DNA from: Clostridiales bacterium
GTDB taxonomy: Bacteria > Bacillota > Clostridia > Oscillospirales > Oscillospiraceae
DNA length: 64,000 nucleotides
Direction of reading: 5' to 3'
Assembly (NCBI GenBank): GCA_004558025.1
Contig: SFEG01000019.1
Span: 1-64,000, forward strand
Below the pieces are notes generated by a model. It made no database searches and was not told the origin of the DNA. It was given only the letters and a program-made list of their open reading frames with translations. Each line of letters starts with the position of its first letter. Position 1 is the first letter of the stretch. Positions 43,134-51,075 of the stretch are shown one piece after another. The position numbers and the translations under genes were made by a program.

Positions 43134-43149
43134 AAGGACGATTTTTAAA

Positions 43150-43551
43150 ATGAAAAAAGCAGTGGTATATTGGAGCGGCACCGGCAACACCGAGGCTATG
43201 GCAAAGGCAGTCTCAGAGGCGGCAGGCGCAGAGCTTTTCACCGCATCCGAGTTCTCCGGCGCAAAGGCCGACGAGTTCGATTCCATCGCCTTCGGCTGCC
43301 CGGCAATGGGTGCGGAGGCGCTTGAGGAGACCGAGTTCGAGCCCATGTTCGAGGGCGTAAAGGGTCATCTCGCGGGCAAGAAGGTCGCACTGTTCGGCTC
43401 CTACGGCTGGGGCGACGGCGACTGGATGCAGATCTGGGAGGACGACTGCCGTGCAGCCGGCGTAAACCTCGTACACGAGAGCGTTATCTGCAACGGCGAG
43501 CCCGACGGTCAGGCACTCGCAAAGTGCAAGGCTCTGGGGGCTTCTCTCTGA
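43150..43551 (+). CDS. Flavodoxin
   Basis: 133 residues from ATG 43150 (the longer frame starting at 43000 runs inside DUF3793 and is rejected). FMN phosphate loop YWSGTGNTEAMA, the 50s loop CPAMGAE and the 90s loop GSYGWGDGDWM are all clear. Flavodoxins carry electrons in place of ferredoxin when iron is short; the neighbouring feo genes fit this. A terminator follows at 43570. Confidence 0.93.
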   Translation: MKKAVVYWSGTGNTEAMAKAVSEAAGAELFTASEFSGAKADEFDSIAFGCPAMGAEALEETEFEPMFEGVKGHLAGKKVALFGSYGWGDGDWMQIWEDDCRAAGVNLVHESVICNGEPDGQALAKCKALGASL

Positions 43552-43569
43552 TCGAGAATATAATCAAAT

Positions 43570-43600
43570 AAAAAACAGCGGACATGTCCGCTGTTTTTTT
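43570..43600 (+). terminator. Terminator after flavodoxin
   Basis: ACAGCGGACA pairs with TGTCCGCTGT, followed by TTTTTT. An almost identical copy lies at 43822-43852. Confidence 0.88.
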
Positions 43601-43821
43601 CAGACTGTCAAAAAACTATGCTGTCAGGTCAAACAACAAAGTAGCAGGGGAGCTCGAGGGGGCAAAGGCCCCACTCGAAATCAGATTATAGCCATCAAAA
43701 ATGTCTGATCCATCAGACTTTTTGACGAGCGTAGCGAGATTTTTCGTGAAAATTTATTTTCACAAAAAATGTGGCGTTTTTTGAAGCGTGCAAAAAAGTC
43801 ACAGACTTTTTTGACACGCTG
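43601..43821. mobile_element. Probable MITE-like element flanked by duplicated terminators
   Basis: About 220 bases. Ends are CAGACTGTCAAAAAAC (left) and, read outward on the other strand, CAGCGTGTCAAAAAAGTC (right): terminal inverted repeats of about 15 bases. Inside are GGAGCTCGAGGGGGC with GCCCCACTCGAA and a hairpin GTGAAAATTTATTTTCAC. It is flanked by two near-identical 30-base hairpins (43570-43600, 43822-43852). The word TGTCAAAAAAGTTC also occurs in repeat locus 4. No ORF for a transposase is present. Confidence 0.55.
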
Positions 43822-43852
43822 AAAAAACAGCGGACAGGTCCGCTGTTTTTTA
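43822..43852 (+). terminator. Second copy of the flavodoxin-type terminator
   Basis: ACAGCGGACA pairs with GGTCCGCTGT (one mismatch), then TTTTTTAT. Flanks the element at 43601-43821. The sequence on to 43940 is AT-rich and holds no gene. Confidence 0.8.
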
Positions 43853-43981
43853 TATTCCCAAATTGCAATCAACACGAAGATTTCTTAAAAATCTTTAATT
43901 ATATGTTAACAAATGCTTCACCGAAAACAAACACGGCGTGATATAATAAAATTATACACTTGTATAGCGGAGGAACGGAGA

Positions 43982-44722
43982 ATGAGCGAATTAAAGAAAT
44001 TTTCGTTTGAGCAGACGGTGACGCCCGACCTGTGCGGCAAGGAGCCCAAAATGCAGCCGCCGGCGGCGTTCATGCTGTTTCAGAATGCGGCCAGCCTGCA
44101 TGCCGAGGCCATCGGCAACGGCACGGCGGCGCTGGCAAAGCGTGATTGCTATTGGGTCGCGACGCACTCGAGGATAGATTTTTACGAGGATGCACAGCTT
44201 ATGGACGCGCTCACCGTGTCGACCTGGGTAAACCCCGCGAAGCCCAACGCCGTGCGCGGTTACCGCGGATATGATATCTTCGTCGGCGATAAGCGCATCG
44301 CCGAGGGACTGACCGAGTGGGTCGTTTTAAACCGCGAGACGGGCTTTGTCCGCTTTTCCGAGTTCGGCTTCCCCGAGGACTTCGATTTTCAGGACTATGT
44401 TGCCTGCGAGGGCAAGCTCAGGCGCTTCCGCGATGAGTTTTCCGACGAAGACGAGGTCTACACCTTCGTTGTTCGCACCTCGAGCATCGACATCGGCCGC
44501 CACATGAACAACGTCGCCTATGTCCGCGCCTTCCTCGATTGCTTTTCTGCCGACGAGGCCGCGTCCATGTCCGTCAGAACCATGGAGGCACGCTACATAA
44601 GCGCCTGCATGGAGGGCGAGGAGCTTAAGATCTACAAAAAGCAGACCGAGGACGGCTATGTGCTCGGCGCTAGCCGCTCAGACGGCAAATGCGCCGCATT
44701 CCTCGGAATAACATTGAAGTGA
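43982..44722 (+). CDS. Acyl-ACP thioesterase
   Basis: 246 residues. Two hot-dog folds; the second is clear from SSIDIGRHMNNVAYVRAFLD, the Asn/His pair of the active site, and the first from FQNAASLHAEAIGNGTAAL, YWVATHSRIDFYEDA. It releases fatty acids from acyl-carrier protein and sets chain length. ATG 43982 has GGAGGAACGGAGA upstream. A -10 box TATAAT lies at 43942-43947. Monocistronic; the terminator at 44726 is shared with the convergent PAP2 gene. Confidence 0.9.
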   Translation: MSELKKFSFEQTVTPDLCGKEPKMQPPAAFMLFQNAASLHAEAIGNGTAALAKRDCYWVATHSRIDFYEDAQLMDALTVSTWVNPAKPNAVRGYRGYDIFVGDKRIAEGLTEWVVLNRETGFVRFSEFGFPEDFDFQDYVACEGKLRRFRDEFSDEDEVYTFVVRTSSIDIGRHMNNVAYVRAFLDCFSADEAASMSVRTMEARYISACMEGEELKIYKKQTEDGYVLGASRSDGKCAAFLGITLK

Positions 44723-44725
44723 ATA

Positions 44726-44758
44726 TAAAAAATCCCGACTCATGTCGGGATTTTTTAA
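44726..44758. terminator. Bidirectional terminator between thioesterase and PAP2 genes
   Basis: AAAAAATCCCGAC pairs with GTCGGGATTTTTT around TCAT. It serves both converging genes. Confidence 0.9.
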
Positions 44759-45420
44759 TGCGCAGTCGCTGTGCTCGGCGCTTCCGCGCGGTGATAGCAC
44801 AGATAGTGGCCGAGCAGGCACAGCGGCACGGCGGCGATAACGTCGAGCACCGAGTGCTGCTTCATGAACACGGTCGAGGCGCAGATCAGCAGCGCCGCAA
44901 TGACCACCGCAAATTTGAACCACGGCTTTTGCAGCCTGCGGCAGTCGAGCAGGCCGAACATCGCGGCCACCGAGCCGAGAACGTGGATCGACGGGCAGAC
45001 GTTCGTGTTCGTGTCGAATTTATAGAACCAGCCGATGAACCTTGTCAGCACGTTGTCGCGCGGGAAGACCTCCGGACGCAGCTCCTGACAGGTCGGGAAC
45101 AGCAGGTAAATGACCATCGTGATCGTGTAGGTACAGATGATGAAGTGCATCATTTTCTTAAACGCCGGAACGTCGAAGAAAAACGTGTACACCAGCGTGC
45201 CGATCAGGTACACGAACCAGAACAGGTAGGGGATGAGGAACCACTCGCAGAACGGTATGGCGTCGTCAAACGCGCAGTGCATGACGTAATACGAGCTGAC
45301 ATTGTAAAACCGCTCGACAAACGAGAACATCATGCCGAACAGCGGCCAGAATATCAGCAGCTTGACGTGCCGGAACTCATCCGTATTAATTTTGCTCAAT
45401 CTAAAATTCCTGTAATCCAT
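44755..45420 (-). CDS. PAP2-superfamily membrane phosphatase
   Basis: 221 residues with about six membrane helices. Acid-phosphatase motif CPSIHVLGS (PSGH-like, here PSIH) and KQHSVLDVIAA (motif 3). Motif 1 is not clear (LRPEVFPRDN, RDN may align). Members remove phosphate from lipid phosphates such as undecaprenyl pyrophosphate or phosphatidate. The start codon lies next to the edge of repeat locus 15 (GCGCTATCGAAAAAG then ATG). It converges on the thioesterase gene and is followed by a shared terminator. Confidence 0.82.
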   Translation of the reverse strand: MDYRNFRLSKINTDEFRHVKLLIFWPLFGMMFSFVERFYNVSSYYVMHCAFDDAIPFCEWFLIPYLFWFVYLIGTLVYTFFFDVPAFKKMMHFIICTYTITMVIYLLFPTCQELRPEVFPRDNVLTRFIGWFYKFDTNTNVCPSIHVLGSVAAMFGLLDCRRLQKPWFKFAVVIAALLICASTVFMKQHSVLDVIAAVPLCLLGHYLCYHRAEAPSTATAH

Positions 45421-45423
45421 CTT

Positions 45424-45625
45424 TTTCGATAGCGCTTTTTCAGAGGCGCACTAACATTATACTCATACGTTTATTGCGGTATCCCGGTGTCGAAGGTGCC
45501 GACAAAACCAAGGTGTTTCGCGTGACTTAAAAATTGTGCCGATTTGGGACAAAATTTTCGCCGTACGACACTGCCTTCCCCTTTGAGGGAAAGGTGTCGG
45601 CGGAGCCGACGGATGAGGTGTATCG
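45424..45625. repeat. Dispersed repeat locus 15
   Basis: Left edge GCGCTTTTTCAGAGGCGCAC, then GTATCCCGGTGTCGAAGGTG, and the hairpin module CTTCCCCTTTGAGGGAAAGG with CGGCGGAGCCGACGGATGAG. It fills the gap between PAP2 and the lipid kinase. Confidence 0.75.
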
Positions 45626-45631
45626 ACTAAA

Positions 45632-46519
45632 TCAATATACTAATTTAATCGCCTGCGGGCAGTTTTCAAAGCTTATCTCGCTGTGCGCGCCGCCGTTTTC
45701 GCCGTCGAAGGTCCAGGTCTCTGGCTCGTCGAAGACAAAGCGTGCGCGGCGTGTGTGCTTTATGATTATGTACTCGCTGCTCAGATCGTGGCTGAGCACC
45801 TTCGTTGCGAGCGTCGCGAATGCCGCCGCGTTCGGAAGCTTTTTGACCAGCACCAGCTCGTGCAGTCCGTCGCCGAGGCCGATCTCCTCGCGCGGCAGGT
45901 CGATGAATCCGGCCACGGAGTAGGAGTTTGACATGCTGCCGTAGAGAAACTCGCCGTCAAGCACGCCATCGTCATACTCAACGGTGACATGGCGGCTTTT
46001 GAGCGTCGAGAGGCTTTTCACTGCGCCGAGGAGATACGCCGCCTCGCCGAGCTGTTTTTTGGCCTCCTGCGGCGTCGCGTAGCTGACCTCGGTGAACGCG
46101 CCGAAGGCTGCGACGTAGTTGAAGTATCCGCCGTCGCGCCGCCCCTCGTCGAAGTCGTGGGGAGTGCCGTCCAAAAAGCGCTGCGCACCGGCGAGAATGT
46201 CGTTCTTCGGAAGACCGATGGTGCGCGCAACGTCGTTTGCCGTGCCGATGGGGATGTAGCCCACCTTCGGCCGCTCGGAAAGCGGCATGAGCCCGGCTAT
46301 CGCCTCGGCAAGCGTGCCGTCGCCGCCGAGCACCACAAGGTAGGGGAACACGCCGGCGTACTGCGCGGCAAGCTCGGTCGCGTGGCCGCGGCATTCGGTG
46401 AAATACATCGTCACGGCGTAGCCCGCGTCGGACAAAAGCTTCAGCGCGTCCGGCAGAGCGCGCCTGAAGCCGCCCTTTCCGGCCGCCGGATTTATTATCA
46501 TCATAAGCGGAGTTTTCAT
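45632..46519 (-). CDS. Diacylglycerol/lipid kinase family protein (DagK/YegS-like)
   Basis: 295 residues from ATG 46519 (AAGGAATC upstream; the 17-codon upstream part is dropped). INPAAGKGG (start of DAGK catalytic domain), VLGGDGTLAEAIAGL (nucleotide-binding GGDGT), PIGTANDVARTIGLP, and the C-terminal beta domain. It phosphorylates diacylglycerol to phosphatidate so that lipid heads released by lipoteichoic-acid or membrane turnover are reused. Neighbour PAP2 handles the reverse type of reaction, but they lie on the same strand 200 bases apart. Confidence 0.88.
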   Translation of the reverse strand: MKTPLMMIINPAAGKGGFRRALPDALKLLSDAGYAVTMYFTECRGHATELAAQYAGVFPYLVVLGGDGTLAEAIAGLMPLSERPKVGYIPIGTANDVARTIGLPKNDILAGAQRFLDGTPHDFDEGRRDGGYFNYVAAFGAFTEVSYATPQEAKKQLGEAAYLLGAVKSLSTLKSRHVTVEYDDGVLDGEFLYGSMSNSYSVAGFIDLPREEIGLGDGLHELVLVKKLPNAAAFATLATKVLSHDLSSEYIIIKHTRRARFVFDEPETWTFDGENGGAHSEISFENCPQAIKLVY

Positions 46520-46602
46520 AAATAGTGATTCCTTAACGCTTAACTTATCGTAATTTATCAATTTTATCACAAGATTCTCCCGTTTTCAACTTCGGATATC
46601 TG

Positions 46603-46631
46603 TTGAAATAATACGCTGTGTATGTTATTGT
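46603..46631 (+). promoter_or_regulatory. Promoter of the YhhN-like gene
   Basis: TTGAAA (46603-46608), 17-base spacer, TATTGT (46626-46631). Confidence 0.6.
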
Positions 46632-46665
46632 ATTGTTGTATAGGAAAAATACAGGGAGAGATCAA

Positions 46666-47322
46666 ATGAATTATGTGTTTATTGCGGCGTTTGCCGCATT
46701 TTCCGCGGTGCACCTCTACGCAAGCTGGAGGTGCGACAAGGTGCTGCGCGCGGTGACGAAGGTGTTCCTGCTGCCGACGCTTCTCGGTTGGTATCTGACG
46801 ACGACTCAGGCGCCGCTGGAGATCGTCATTGCCGCGGTGGTGACGAGCTGGCTGGGCGATGTTCTGCTCATATTCGGCCCTGTGGGCTTTGCCATAGGCG
46901 GAACGAGCTTTTTCCTTTCGCACCTGTGCTTTGCGGCGGCCTACTGCATGCATGTCGATTTTTCGCTCGTGCCGGTGTGGGCGATCATCCTCGCGGCGAT
47001 CGTGTACATAACGGCGGTGGCGTTCGTTTTCCGCGGCCTTGTCGGGAACGTGAAGCCGAAGAGCCTGTACGTCGGCATGATGGCCTATCTCGTCGTAAAC
47101 GGCGCGATGAACTGCTTTGCGCTGTTCCAGCTCATAACGCTGCCGTGCTTTGCGACGGCTATCATGTATGCGGGCGCGGTGAGCTTTTTCGTGTCCGATT
47201 CAATACTGTTTTACGTCCGCTTCCGCAAGGGCAGGCCGTTCAAAACGCATTTCGGCGTCATGCTGACGTATCTGCTTGCAGAGTTCCTCATCGTCGCGGG
47301 CTTTGTCCTCCTGGCGGGATAA
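46666..47322 (+). CDS. YhhN/TMEM86-family membrane protein (lysoplasmalogenase-like)
   Basis: 218 residues from ATG 46666, with GGGAGAG in front. Eight hydrophobic segments; conserved polar residues SWLGDVLLIFGP and SHLCFAAAYC, and the C-terminal FFVSDSILFYVRFRK with a conserved Asp. Characterised members cleave the vinyl-ether bond of lysoplasmalogens. Plasmalogens are common in anaerobes, so a role in ether-lipid turnover is plausible but unproven. Divergent from the lipid kinase. Confidence 0.85.
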   Translation: MNYVFIAAFAAFSAVHLYASWRCDKVLRAVTKVFLLPTLLGWYLTTTQAPLEIVIAAVVTSWLGDVLLIFGPVGFAIGGTSFFLSHLCFAAAYCMHVDFSLVPVWAIILAAIVYITAVAFVFRGLVGNVKPKSLYVGMMAYLVVNGAMNCFALFQLITLPCFATAIMYAGAVSFFVSDSILFYVRFRKGRPFKTHFGVMLTYLLAEFLIVAGFVLLAG

Positions 47323-47352
47323 AAATCCGGAGCATTGCTCCGGATTTTTATT
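47321..47352. terminator. Bidirectional terminator between YhhN and lipoprotein genes
   Basis: AAAAATCCGGAGC pairs with GCTCCGGATTTTT around ATT. Shared by the converging genes. Confidence 0.88.
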
Positions 47353-47354
47353 CT

Positions 47355-48536
47355 TTATTTACTTACGGTGTGCGTCAGGAGGTAATCGGTCAGCTTATGG
47401 CAGTAGCTCGGCTGCATATGGATGCCGTCGGGGGAGGCATCGTCGGGCAGCGAGCCGCTTACCGCAAGCGCTTCAAAGCCGTTTACGAAGTAGACCTGCT
47501 TATCCGTGCACATGGTCTGTATGCGCTCGTTGAACATCTGCACTCTGTCATTATTGAGCATATCCGAGCTCTTCGCGGCCTTCGCGCCGACGGGCAGGAT
47601 GCTTATGATGTAGACGTCGGCCTCGGGATGCGTCTCGCGAAGGAGATCGACGATGTTTCCGTAGTATTCAATGAATTTATCGAGGTTATACCAGCCCAGC
47701 TCGTTTATGCCGAGCATGACGTAGACCTTCCCGTATTTGAGGTCGTTATGCAGCGCGTCGGCGACCGTGACCGCACCGGACTCGGTCTCGATATAGGGCT
47801 TTGTGAATACGTCCGCGACGTTCAGGCCGACATGCGAGAAATTCGAGGCGTACTCGAAGTCGGCATAGCTCATGATGCCCTCCATGCGCGAATCGCCCAC
47901 GAAGGCCGCGTCCTTGAACCAGGAATTATCCTTTGCATCCGAGGCCGGAACGGGCTTTGAATAGTCATAGCTCGGCTTCGGAGTCGGCGTCGGCTCGACG
48001 GCGGCAGCATCGTAATATGCCTTTGCCTCCTTTTCGACGGCCTTGGCGTCCTTCAGAAGCTCCTTAAGCTTGCTTTCCACTGCCGTGGGGTCCTTTGCCA
48101 CGATCATCACAGCATAGTCGCCCTGCGTGAATATGACGGCGTTCTTGAGCATCTCAACGCTCTCGGGGCTGTACAGCTCAAAGGTCTGACGCTGCATCTC
48201 GCGCCGGCCCTCCAGCGCGTCGGTCAGGGTTTTCATATCCGTGCCCTTGGCGGCGACGAGGACGCTTATCTCGTCCGATTTCGCGGCCGAGGAGTACACT
48301 ATCGCATAGTCGCGCACGGCGCTCGTCTCGATGCCGTAGAAGTAGTAAAATTTGTTTTTAAGACTCTGATCGTCCGAGCCGCACAGTGTATCGGCATTCT
48401 CGGGCTTTGCCGAGTTGAGCGTTGCCGCGATAAGGTCTTTTGCTGAAACGTCTGCCGTTTTCCCCCCGTCGTTATTGCACGCGCAGACTGAAAGCATGCA
48501 AAGAACGGCGAGCAGCAGTGCTGTAATTTTCTTCAT
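47355..48536 (-). CDS. Lipoprotein with DUF4358 and SGNH/GDSL-hydrolase domains
   Basis: 393 residues from ATG 48536. Lipobox VCAC near residue 20. Residues about 30-165 match DUF4358 (KGTDMKTLTDALEGRREMQ, YSPESVEMLKNAVIFTQGDYAVMI). After a Pro-rich linker (EPTPTPKPSYDYSK) the SGNH domain follows: FVGDSRMEGI (Ser), a Gly-Asn block in MLGINELGW, and the C-terminal Asp-His DGIHM. Such domains act as esterases on carbohydrates or wall polymers. The fusion and the lipid anchor suggest surface work. GC content is ordinary. Confidence 0.85.
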   Translation of the reverse strand: MKKITALLLAVLCMLSVCACNNDGGKTADVSAKDLIAATLNSAKPENADTLCGSDDQSLKNKFYYFYGIETSAVRDYAIVYSSAAKSDEISVLVAAKGTDMKTLTDALEGRREMQRQTFELYSPESVEMLKNAVIFTQGDYAVMIVAKDPTAVESKLKELLKDAKAVEKEAKAYYDAAAVEPTPTPKPSYDYSKPVPASDAKDNSWFKDAAFVGDSRMEGIMSYADFEYASNFSHVGLNVADVFTKPYIETESGAVTVADALHNDLKYGKVYVMLGINELGWYNLDKFIEYYGNIVDLLRETHPEADVYIISILPVGAKAAKSSDMLNNDRVQMFNERIQTMCTDKQVYFVNGFEALAVSGSLPDDASPDGIHMQPSYCHKLTDYLLTHTVSK

Positions 48537-48682
48537 GGCTGCCCCCTGATTTTTTTCGCTGTATTGACAGGATATCAATCCGTGCCCTTTAAGTCAACAT
48601 AATTCTGAGAAATTGTCATAAAATTTTCTCACATATTTTTAATGCGATATTTGTGCACTTTTTATGAAAGAAAAAGGAAACG

Positions 48683-49192
48683 CTATATCTTGTATTCCCG
48701 CCTGAGCTGAGCATACAAGGCATCACGATTTTCGGGCGTGATGATATATAATTCGCAGTCCGGATGCCGGCGGATATCACGCAGAAAGTCGGTGTTCTGC
48801 GCCTTCACGGAGGCGAGGACGTCGTAGCGCCCGGAGAGTATTTTCATGACGGCGGCCTTGAAGCGCTCCTCATGCTCCTCGAGCGTTCCGAGCTCGTCGA
48901 GGACGACCAGACTGCCCTCGGGGATGCTCTCCAATATGGGCGCTGCGATGCTGCTCATGTACTCGGGGTGGCGCTCGTAATTTTTGCCGCGGATGCGCAT
49001 GATGACCTGCGCGTCCTCTATTTTTTTCGGCGGGGAGGAGATATCGTAAAGATAGACGTGCGATACGCCGTCCTCATCCTCGGGCATGCGCACGGTTATG
49101 TATCCGCGCGGCTTTCGCCCCATGTCGGAAACGAGCTTTTGGATTAGCGTGGATTTTCCAGAATTTATGTCGCCGCAAAGCAGAATTTTCAT
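48683..49192 (-). CDS. THEP1-like nucleoside-triphosphatase
   Basis: 169 residues from ATG 49192. Walker A CGDINSGKSTLI and Walker B-like SLVVLDELGTLEEHEERF, then an ending with ITPENRDAL. The family hydrolyses NTPs in vitro; in vivo role unclear, possibly linked to radical SAM or molybdopterin proteins. The upstream in-frame start is dropped. Lone gene, with the lipoprotein gene downstream in the same direction and the cyclodeaminase divergent upstream. Confidence 0.82.
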   Translation of the reverse strand: MKILLCGDINSGKSTLIQKLVSDMGRKPRGYITVRMPEDEDGVSHVYLYDISSPPKKIEDAQVIMRIRGKNYERHPEYMSSIAAPILESIPEGSLVVLDELGTLEEHEERFKAAVMKILSGRYDVLASVKAQNTDFLRDIRRHPDCELYIITPENRDALYAQLRREYKI

Positions 49193-49301
49193 TTTGTGTG
49201 CTCCTGTTGCATAATCACTTGTAAATATCAAAATTTTGTTGTATTATTAACTAAATTATAAAGCTGAAATTTTCAATTGTCAAAGGAAAGGAAGATATAT
49301 C

Positions 49302-49928
49302 ATGGCAGAAAAAATAAATATCGGAGATCTTATGACCGAGAGCTATTCGGATAAGACCCTTAAAGCCTACTCCGGGATGATGGCAGACCCCAAGAACGTT
49401 TTCGGCCTGGGCTCGGCCGCCGCGGGCTCTTCTCTGTGCGCCGCGTCCATGGCGCTTCGCGCACTGCGCATAACCGCGTCCGAGGAGGCCGAAATGCTGC
49501 ACGCAGAGCAGGATGTCGAGAAGCTGCGCGTTTATTTCCTGCACCTTATAGATGAGGAGAACAAGGCCAAAAAGCCGCTCGAGAAGCTTTTAAAGCAGGA
49601 AAATGCCGACGATGCCGAGCTTGAGGCCGCTTACCGTACCGCCTGCTGCATCATCGACGAGATATTCTACATGTCCATCCGCATCGTCGAGACTCTCGAG
49701 CCCATAGCCGATAAGATAGCCCCTGCCGGAGCGCCCTTTGCATCGGCAGCTATTCACTTTGCAAAGTGCGGCATGGACTCGGTGCGCATACTCAAGGCCG
49801 TGTATTCGATGAAGATGAACGAGCCCGTGTTCGCCCACACAACAAAGCGCGAGCCCGAGATCGGCATCGAAAATAACCGCGAGCTTTTCGACGGACTCAT
49901 CGCAAAATTTGAAGCGAAGATAGGCTAA
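49302..49928 (+). CDS. Cyclodeaminase/cyclohydrolase-family protein (FTCD_C domain)
   Basis: 208 residues, all-helical. The glycine/alanine-rich segment GLGSAAAGSSLCAASMALRA matches the conserved PGGGSAAA-type helix of the family, with EAEMLHAEQDVEKL and the C-terminal ASAAIHFAKCGMDS. Members (FchA and formiminotransferase-cyclodeaminase) interconvert methenyl- and formimino-tetrahydrofolate forms. The first glycine pair is altered here (GLGS instead of PGGGS), so activity is uncertain. RBS AAAGGAAAGGAAG. A terminator follows at 49951. Confidence 0.82.
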   Translation: MAEKINIGDLMTESYSDKTLKAYSGMMADPKNVFGLGSAAAGSSLCAASMALRALRITASEEAEMLHAEQDVEKLRVYFLHLIDEENKAKKPLEKLLKQENADDAELEAAYRTACCIIDEIFYMSIRIVETLEPIADKIAPAGAPFASAAIHFAKCGMDSVRILKAVYSMKMNEPVFAHTTKREPEIGIENNRELFDGLIAKFEAKIG

Positions 49929-49950
49929 ACTCCATCGGCAACAAAACGAC

Positions 49951-49983
49951 AAAAAAGCAGCCGCATTTGCGGCTGCTTTTTCA
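49951..49983. terminator. Bidirectional terminator after the cyclodeaminase gene
   Basis: AAAAAAGCAGCCGC pairs with GCGGCTGCTTTTT around ATTT. Also ends the minus-strand ykvI-panE-panE transcript. Confidence 0.88.
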
Positions 49984-49992
49984 TGCTTAAAA

Positions 49993-51036
49993 TTACTTGC
50001 CGATGTAGAAGGCGTTGCCGTCCTTGTCCTGAAAGTACTGGTTTGCGTAGTTGTCCTGGATGCAGTGAACGACCTTGGTGAGGATGTCGCAGGTCGGGGT
50101 GGGGATGCCGAGCTCTTTGCCGTACTCAGCGATCTTGCCGTTGAGAACGTCGATCTCGGTCTGGCGCTGATGGAACAGTGCGTCCTGGCACATGGAGGGG
50201 TAGTAGTCGCCGATGTTGGTGACGATGTCTGCATGATCGTGAGCGATGAACTCGTCCGCGTTCATGGGAATGCCCTTCGCGGTAGCGACAGCGCAGGTCT
50301 CGCGGATAACGCCGTGGAACAGCTGCTGGCCCCAGGGATCAGCCTCGACCTCGCCGATCTTCAGACGCAGAACCGAGCAGACGGTGTTGACGGTCGCGTT
50401 GACGCAGACTTTCTTCCAGATGAACTTGTAGATGTTGTTGTCGGTGCCCGGCTCGCCGTCGCGCCAGTATGCATCGCAGCCGCCCTCACGGTAGCACTTG
50501 AGCATCTCTGCGCATGCAGCGTCGTTGAGCTCGCTTCTTACAGCGCCGCCGAAGTTCATCTGAACGCCGCCGGCGGGGGTGGATACGCAGTGGCCGGGCT
50601 CGGGCAGTGCGGTGCCGAGAACTCCGGAGCCGATGATGCAGCGCTCTTTCGGGAAGACCTTGAAGAGGTTGTCATCGTTGCCGAGGCCGTTTATGAGGGA
50701 AACGGCGACGGTGGTGTCGCCCACGACGGGCAGAGAGTCCTGAATGGCCTGCTCAAGCTGAGTTGCCTTGGTCATGTAGATGATGACGTCGACCTTGCCC
50801 TCGGCCTCTGCGGCTGCTGCGGAGCTGGTGTAGGTGCGGAAGCCCTTGAGCTGATAATTATAATCGGTGTAAGCGCCGTTCTCTTCCTGATGGATGGTGA
50901 AGTGCATGCCGTCCTCGGCAACCTTCTTCATGTGAGCCTCATAGCGGTCGATGAGGATCATGTCTGCGCCGCCCTTCTTCAGGTAAGAAGCAAAAACGCT
51001 GCCTGCTGCACCGGAACCGTACATTGCAATTTTCAT
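49993..51036 (-). CDS. Ketopantoate reductase-family (PanE/ApbA) dehydrogenase 1
   Basis: 347 residues, longer than classical PanE (about 300). NADPH loop MYGSGAAGSVFASYLKKGG, a later ISLINGLGND-like block (VSLINGLGNDD), the catalytic Lys/Asn set (FIWKKVCVNATVNTVCSVL) and the conserved C-terminal EIDVLNGKIAEYGKELGIPTP. The family reduces 2-keto acids such as ketopantoate to hydroxy acids. Its true substrate may differ, given the operon. 39 bases after PanE 2, with GGAG before its start. Confidence 0.85.
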   Translation of the reverse strand: MKIAMYGSGAAGSVFASYLKKGGADMILIDRYEAHMKKVAEDGMHFTIHQEENGAYTDYNYQLKGFRTYTSSAAAAEAEGKVDVIIYMTKATQLEQAIQDSLPVVGDTTVAVSLINGLGNDDNLFKVFPKERCIIGSGVLGTALPEPGHCVSTPAGGVQMNFGGAVRSELNDAACAEMLKCYREGGCDAYWRDGEPGTDNNIYKFIWKKVCVNATVNTVCSVLRLKIGEVEADPWGQQLFHGVIRETCAVATAKGIPMNADEFIAHDHADIVTNIGDYYPSMCQDALFHQRQTEIDVLNGKIAEYGKELGIPTPTCDILTKVVHCIQDNYANQYFQDKDGNAFYIGK

Positions 51037-51075
51037 TTTTATTCGTCTCCTTATAAAAATTTGAGTGTAAACCTA

